A DNA stretch of 64,000 bases from assembly GCF_018129985.1 (NCBI RefSeq), contig NZ_JAFCKT010000005.1, positions 62,001 through 126,000 of the forward strand, given 5' to 3'. The stretch comes from Bradyrhizobium sp. SZCCT0148. Lineage in GTDB: Bacteria > Pseudomonadota > Alphaproteobacteria > Rhizobiales > Xanthobacteraceae. The notes under the pieces were generated by a model that was not told the DNA's origin, did no database searches, and saw nothing but the letters and a program-made list of their open reading frames with translations. This document shows positions 60,831 to 64,000 of the stretch, one piece after another (within the stretch, counting starts at the first letter, position 1; each line of letters opens with the position of its first letter). Made by a program: the position numbers and the translations under genes.

Positions 60831-61227
60831 GTCAGGCCTCCTGGGAGTTGGCGTCGGTCAGTCGGCCGGCGGCTTCAAGATGGCCAAATGGACATTGGAA
60901 AACGAGATGGGGAAGAGGGCGGAAATATAGGGATCTCATAAGCGGAGAAGTGGCAGAGGCGGTACGCCATTCTCCACCATCGACCCGGATCGGCGCCTCG
61001 CTTGTCCGGGACAACGGCGCGGTTGCCTCGCGACCGCCGCCGGCCTTTATGAGATTCCTATATCTTCGCCATAGCCCTCATCTCGAAAACCTATGTCCGG
61101 GATGGCACTTCAGCACGGTCAAAGTCCCGGCTGTTGCCCGCGGAAATGCGTTCCATTTCCATCGCGAGCTGCCGGGTCGCCGAGAGAAAGTTGCGCCGGA
61201 TCCGATGGCGCAACGTGGAGTATTCCC
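60831..61227. other. Divergent control gap before kdp operon
   Basis: A 397-base non-coding gap between the minus-strand row and the kdp operon. It holds the 52-bp inverted repeat and, inside that, a hairpin (GGAGAA at 60944-60949 and TGGC at 60951-60954, pairing with GCCA at 60966-60969 and TTCTCC at 60970-60975). No standard sigma-70 promoter was confidently placed. TGGAG at 61216-61220 is the ribosome site of the first kdp-side peptide. Confidence 0.55.
60890..61097. repeat. 52-bp imperfect inverted repeat, 104-bp centre
   Basis: Arm 1 (60890-60941, plus) and arm 2 (61046-61097, read on minus) align without gaps over 52 bases with 39 identities. Shared blocks at identical spacing are GGACAT, CGAGATG, GGCG, ATATAGG and ATCTCATAA. 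The four bases after the first GG are AAAA in one arm and TTTT in the other. A 13-base piece of arm 1, GATCTCATAAGCG, recurs at 60033-60045, upstream of paralogue B. Confidence 0.8.
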
Positions 61228-61311
61228 ATGATGGACCTTCTCATGCTGGCGCTGGGCTTCGCCTTTTTCGCCCTTGCGATCGGCTACACCTATACCTGCG
61301 AACGGCTGTGA
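61228..61311 (+). CDS. 27-residue membrane peptide upstream of kdpF
   Basis: A short frame coding MMDLLMLALGFAFFALAIG, then YTYTCERL: a single hydrophobic helix with a polar end. TGGAG (61216-61220) precedes the ATG at a good distance. Eleven bases separate it from kdpF. Small peptides of this appearance precede kdpF in other alphaproteobacterial kdp operons as far as I recall; its role is unknown, and a KdpF-like lipid-mimic role in stabilising the pump is possible. Confidence 0.7.
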   Translation: MMDLLMLALGFAFFALAIGYTYTCERL

Positions 61312-61322
61312 CGGAGCAAGCC

Positions 61323-61412
61323 ATGATCTTCGATTATGCGCTCGCCGGCGCCGTCTCGTTCGGCCTGCTGGCCTACCTCACCTATGCGCTGCTGCGGCCC
61401 GAGCGGTTCTGA
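61323..61412 (+). CDS. kdpF: KdpF subunit of potassium pump
   Basis: A 29-residue one-helix protein (MIFDYALAGAVSFGLLAYL, then TYALLRPERF). Size, the ALLRPERF end and placement before kdpA identify KdpF, the small subunit that stabilises the KdpABC complex. GGAG at 61314-61317 precedes the ATG. Confidence 0.9.
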   Translation: MIFDYALAGAVSFGLLAYLTYALLRPERF

Positions 61413-61416
61413 CCCC

Positions 61417-61521
61417 GTGCTGCTGATTGTCGAATTGCTGCTGGCGGACGCCGTGCTCGTCGCCTGCCTGCTGACGGTGCTCCTGCCGCTGCTGCGACGG
61501 ACACAAGGATTGAAGGGTTGA
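61417..61521 (+). CDS. Possible 34-residue membrane peptide between kdpF and kdpA
   Basis: A GTG-initiated frame (VLLIVELLLADAVLVACLL, then TVLLPLLRRTQGLKG) filling the space between kdpF and kdpA, ending four bases before the kdpA ATG. The product would be a single hydrophobic helix with a basic end. No strong Shine-Dalgarno is present, so it may be a coupled peptide or only a leader stretch. Confidence 0.45.
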   Translation: MLLIVELLLADAVLVACLLTVLLPLLRRTQGLKG

Positions 61522-61525
61522 ATCC

Positions 61526-63229
61526 ATGACTGTGATCGGTTGGCTCCAGATCATTCTCTTCTGCATCATCATCGTGGCGCTCACGAAGCCGCTCGGCTGG
61601 TACATGACGCGGGTGTTCGGCGGCGAACGGACGTTCCTGTCGCCCGTGCTGCGCCCGATCGAGGCCGGCATCTACTGGATTTCCGGCGTCGACGAGAAGC
61701 GCGAGCAGCATTGGCTGACCTACACGGTCGCCATGCTGTTGTTCCATGTCGGCGGCTTCCTCGTCATTTACGGGGTGATGCGCCTTCAGGCTGTGTTGCC
61801 GTTCAATCCGGCGGGCCAGGGCGCGGTCGCCGAGGATCTGTCCTTCAATACCGCCGTCTCTTTCATCACCAACACCAACTGGCAGAACTACGGCGGCGAG
61901 AGCACGCTGTCCTATCTGGTGCAAATGCTCGGCCTGACGCACCAGAACTTCCTGTCAGCGGCGACCGGCATCGCGCTGGCGATGGCCTTGATCCGCGGCT
62001 TCTCGCGCGCCTCGATGCGCACGGTCGGCAATTTCTGGGTCGATGTCACCCGCTGCACGCTCTACGTGCTGCTGCCGATCTGCGTGGTCTACACGCTGTT
62101 CCTGGTCTGGCAGGGCATGCCGCAGACGCTCGGCCCCTATGTCGAGGCGACCACGCTCGAAGGCGCCAGGCAGACCATCGCGGTCGGCCCTGTCGCGTCC
62201 CAGGTCGCGATCAAGATGCTCGGCACCAATGGCGGCGGCTTCTTCAACGCCAACGCGGCGCACCCCTTCGAAAACCCGACCGCGCTGTCGAACTTTGTGC
62301 AGATGCTCTCGATCTTCACGCTCGGCGCCGCGCTCACCAACGTGTTCGGCCGCATGGTCGGCAACCAGCGCCAAGGCTGGGCGATCCTGTCCGTGATGGG
62401 CGTGCTGTTCGTCGCAGGCGTTGCCGTCACCTATTGGGCGGAAGCGAATGGCACCGCGACGCTTCACGCGCTGGGCCTCGCCGGCGGCAACATGGAGGGC
62501 AAAGAGGTCCGCTTCGGCATCGTCGCGTCCTCGCTCTTCGCGGTCGTCACGACGGCGGCCTCGTGTGGTGCCGTCAACGCCATGCATGACAGCTTCACCG
62601 CGCTCGGCGGCATGATCCCGCTGATCAACATGGAGCTCGGCGAGATCATCGTCGGCGGCGTCGGTGCGGGCATGTACGGCATGCTGCTGTTCGTCATCCT
62701 CGCGATCTTCGTTGCCGGATTGATGGTCGGCCGCACTCCGGAATATGTCGGCAAGAAGATCGAGGCCCGCGAGGTCAAGATGGCGATGCTGGCCATCCTG
62801 GTGCTGCCGCTCATGATCCTTGGCTGGACCGCCGTCGGCGTGGTCTATCCGGCGGCCGTCGCGTCAATGGCGAACGCCGGACCGCATGGCTTCACCGAGG
62901 TGCTCTATGCCTTCACCTCGGCAACCGGCAACAACGGCTCGGCCTTTGCTGGCCTCACCGGCAACACCATCTTCTATAACCTGACGCTCGCAGCCTCGAT
63001 GTTCGTCGGTCGCTTCTTCATGATCGTCCCGGCCATGGCGATCGCGGGCTCGCTGGCGGAGAAGAAGTCGATCCCGCCGTCCACCGGCACGTTTCCGACC
63101 ACGGGTGGGCTGTTCGTCGGCCTCGTCGTCGGCGTCATCCTGATCATGGGCGGCCTGACCTTCTTTCCGGCGCTCGCGCTCGGCCCGATCGTCGAACACC
63201 TGGCGATGAACGCCGGCAACCTCTTCTGA
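61526..63229 (+). CDS. kdpA: Potassium-transporting ATPase channel subunit KdpA
   Basis: KdpA is the potassium-selective channel-like subunit of the high-affinity Kdp pump. The 567 residues match the usual length, with about ten membrane helices and four P-loop repeats; clear filter segments include TNTNWQNYGGES, LGTNGGGFFNANAAHPFENP and TSATGNNGSAFAGL. The ATG at 61526 follows GAAGGG. Confidence 0.97.
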   Translation: MTVIGWLQIILFCIIIVALTKPLGWYMTRVFGGERTFLSPVLRPIEAGIYWISGVDEKREQHWLTYTVAMLLFHVGGFLVIYGVMRLQAVLPFNPAGQGAVAEDLSFNTAVSFITNTNWQNYGGESTLSYLVQMLGLTHQNFLSAATGIALAMALIRGFSRASMRTVGNFWVDVTRCTLYVLLPICVVYTLFLVWQGMPQTLGPYVEATTLEGARQTIAVGPVASQVAIKMLGTNGGGFFNANAAHPFENPTALSNFVQMLSIFTLGAALTNVFGRMVGNQRQGWAILSVMGVLFVAGVAVTYWAEANGTATLHALGLAGGNMEGKEVRFGIVASSLFAVVTTAASCGAVNAMHDSFTALGGMIPLINMELGEIIVGGVGAGMYGMLLFVILAIFVAGLMVGRTPEYVGKKIEAREVKMAMLAILVLPLMILGWTAVGVVYPAAVASMANAGPHGFTEVLYAFTSATGNNGSAFAGLTGNTIFYNLTLAASMFVGRFFMIVPAMAIAGSLAEKKSIPPSTGTFPTTGGLFVGLVVGVILIMGGLTFFPALALGPIVEHLAMNAGNLF

Positions 63230-63247
63230 GAGTCTGGAGTGACCTCC

Positions 63248-64000
63248 ATGGATAAGACGAAACTGCAAAAACGTGCTGCCGTCTCGGCAATGCTCGATCC
63301 CAGGATCGTGATGCCCGCGATCCGCGCCTCCTTCACCAAGCTCGATCCGCGGATGATGATCAAGAACCCCGTGATGTTCGTGGTCGAGGTCGTGGCCGCG
63401 CTGACCACGGTGATTTTCCTGCGCGAGATTGTCACCGGCGGCGCTGGCCTCGGCTTCACCTTCCAGATCATCGTCTGGCTCTGGTTCACCGTGCTGTTCG
63501 CAAACTTCGCCGAAGCGGTCGCCGAAGGCCGCGGCAAGGCGCAGGCCGAATCCTTGCGCAAGACCCGCACCGAGAGCCAGGCCAAGCTCCTGACCGGCGC
63601 AGACCTGGCCTTCAAGCTGGTGCCGGGCACGAGCCTCAAGGTCGGCGACCTCGTGCTGGTCCAGGCCGGCGACACCATTCCCTCCGACGGCGAGGTGATC
63701 GAAGGTGTTGCCTCGGTGAACGAGGCCGCCATCACCGGCGAGTCCGCGCCCGTCATCCGCGAGTCCGGCGGCGATCGTTCCGCGGTGACCGGCGGCACGC
63801 AAGTGTTGTCCGACTGGATCCGGGTCCGCATCACGGCAGCCCAGGGCTCGACCTTCATCGACCGCATGATCAAGTTGGTCGAGGGCGCCGAGCGGCAGAG
63901 GACGCCGAACGAGATCGCGCTCAACATCCTGCTCGCGGGCCTCACCATCATCTTCGTGTTCGCCACCGTCACCATTCCGAGCTACGCCGCCTACGCCGGC
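63248..64000 (+). CDS. kdpB: Potassium-transporting ATPase ATP-binding subunit KdpB (3' end outside window)
   Basis: KdpB is the P-type ATPase subunit. GGAG at 63236-63239 precedes the ATG at 63248. The 251 visible residues include the first membrane helices (NPVMFVVEVVAALTTVIFL), the actuator domain with TGES at residues 163-166 (dephosphorylation loop) and the third helix. The phosphorylated DKTGT motif lies beyond the window end. kdpC and any kdpDE sensor genes would be further right. Confidence 0.96.
   Translation, partial: MDKTKLQKRAAVSAMLDPRIVMPAIRASFTKLDPRMMIKNPVMFVVEVVAALTTVIFLREIVTGGAGLGFTFQIIVWLWFTVLFANFAEAVAEGRGKAQAESLRKTRTESQAKLLTGADLAFKLVPGTSLKVGDLVLVQAGDTIPSDGEVIEGVASVNEAAITGESAPVIRESGGDRSAVTGGTQVLSDWIRVRITAAQGSTFIDRMIKLVEGAERQRTPNEIALNILLAGLTIIFVFATVTIPSYAAYAG

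Noticed and set aside
61104..61120. Possible sigma-54 promoter before kdp (TGGCAC)
   Set aside because: The GC element of the -12 box is absent at the required distance; TTCAG is followed by CACGG instead of TTGC.

Overview
This high-GC window looks like chromosome of a Bradyrhizobium-type alphaproteobacterium. The evidence is a rhizobial flagellar cluster (motB-motC-motD, flaF-flbT, an FtcR/LafR-type regulator), a dense set of TRAP transporters and acyl-CoA catabolic genes, and intergenic palindromic repeats of the kind scattered through Bradyrhizobium genomes. Identities rest on motif reading and gene order; no database search was run.

Region 1 (1-17825) is a nearly unbroken plus-strand flagellar cluster: 3' part of fliF, a FliH-like gene, motB, motC, motD (FliK-like), a lytic transglycosylase, flgE, flgK, flgL, flaF, flbT, flgD, fliQ, flhA, fliR, a FliJ-like coiled-coil gene, a rod-binding FlgJ-like gene, a FlgN-like gene and a FliL-like membrane gene. 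Many junctions overlap by 1-4 bases. The facing gene is the orphan regulator ftcR (lafR type), separated by a strong hairpin.

Region 2 (17826-25412) is a mixed stretch: a long AT-richer gap, an unknown membrane/coiled-coil protein, a MarR regulator, a Tat-exported dienelactone hydrolase, a serine hydrolase, an epimerase, a CbbY-type phosphatase and a SnoaL-like protein.

Region 3 (25511-33457) is a hexuronate-type catabolic locus. A mannitol-dehydrogenase/fructuronate-reductase gene diverges from a FadR-family GntR regulator, a three-gene TRAP transporter, a zinc dehydrogenase and mannonate dehydratase uxuA. Two overlapping palindromes lie in the divergent promoter. Repeats fill 33458-33760 and 34451-34980.

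Region 4 (33761-45854) holds amino-acid and small-acid metabolism: two Asp/Glu-type racemases, a thiamine-diphosphate enzyme, a DadA-like oxidase, an SDR, GntR and IclR regulators, a flavoprotein, an orphan ABC binding protein and a Tat-signal FAH-family protein.

Region 5 (45877-57776) is a CoA-thioester catabolic region. A CaiB-type CoA transferase, MaoC hydratase and CitE-like lyase diverge from a second TRAP transporter and an acyl-CoA dehydrogenase, a composition like known itaconate-degradation loci. A family I CoA transferase, an acyl-CoA ligase, upp, an enoyl-CoA hydratase and a TetR regulator follow.

Region 6 (57773-64000) is the least explained part. A tight minus-strand set of small unknown genes, including two paralogues, tiny membrane peptides and a DapA-fold protein lacking its catalytic lysine and tyrosine, faces away from a kdp potassium-pump operon (27-aa peptide, kdpF, 34-aa ORF, kdpA, kdpB cut by the window end). 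The divergent gap contains a 52-bp imperfect inverted repeat.
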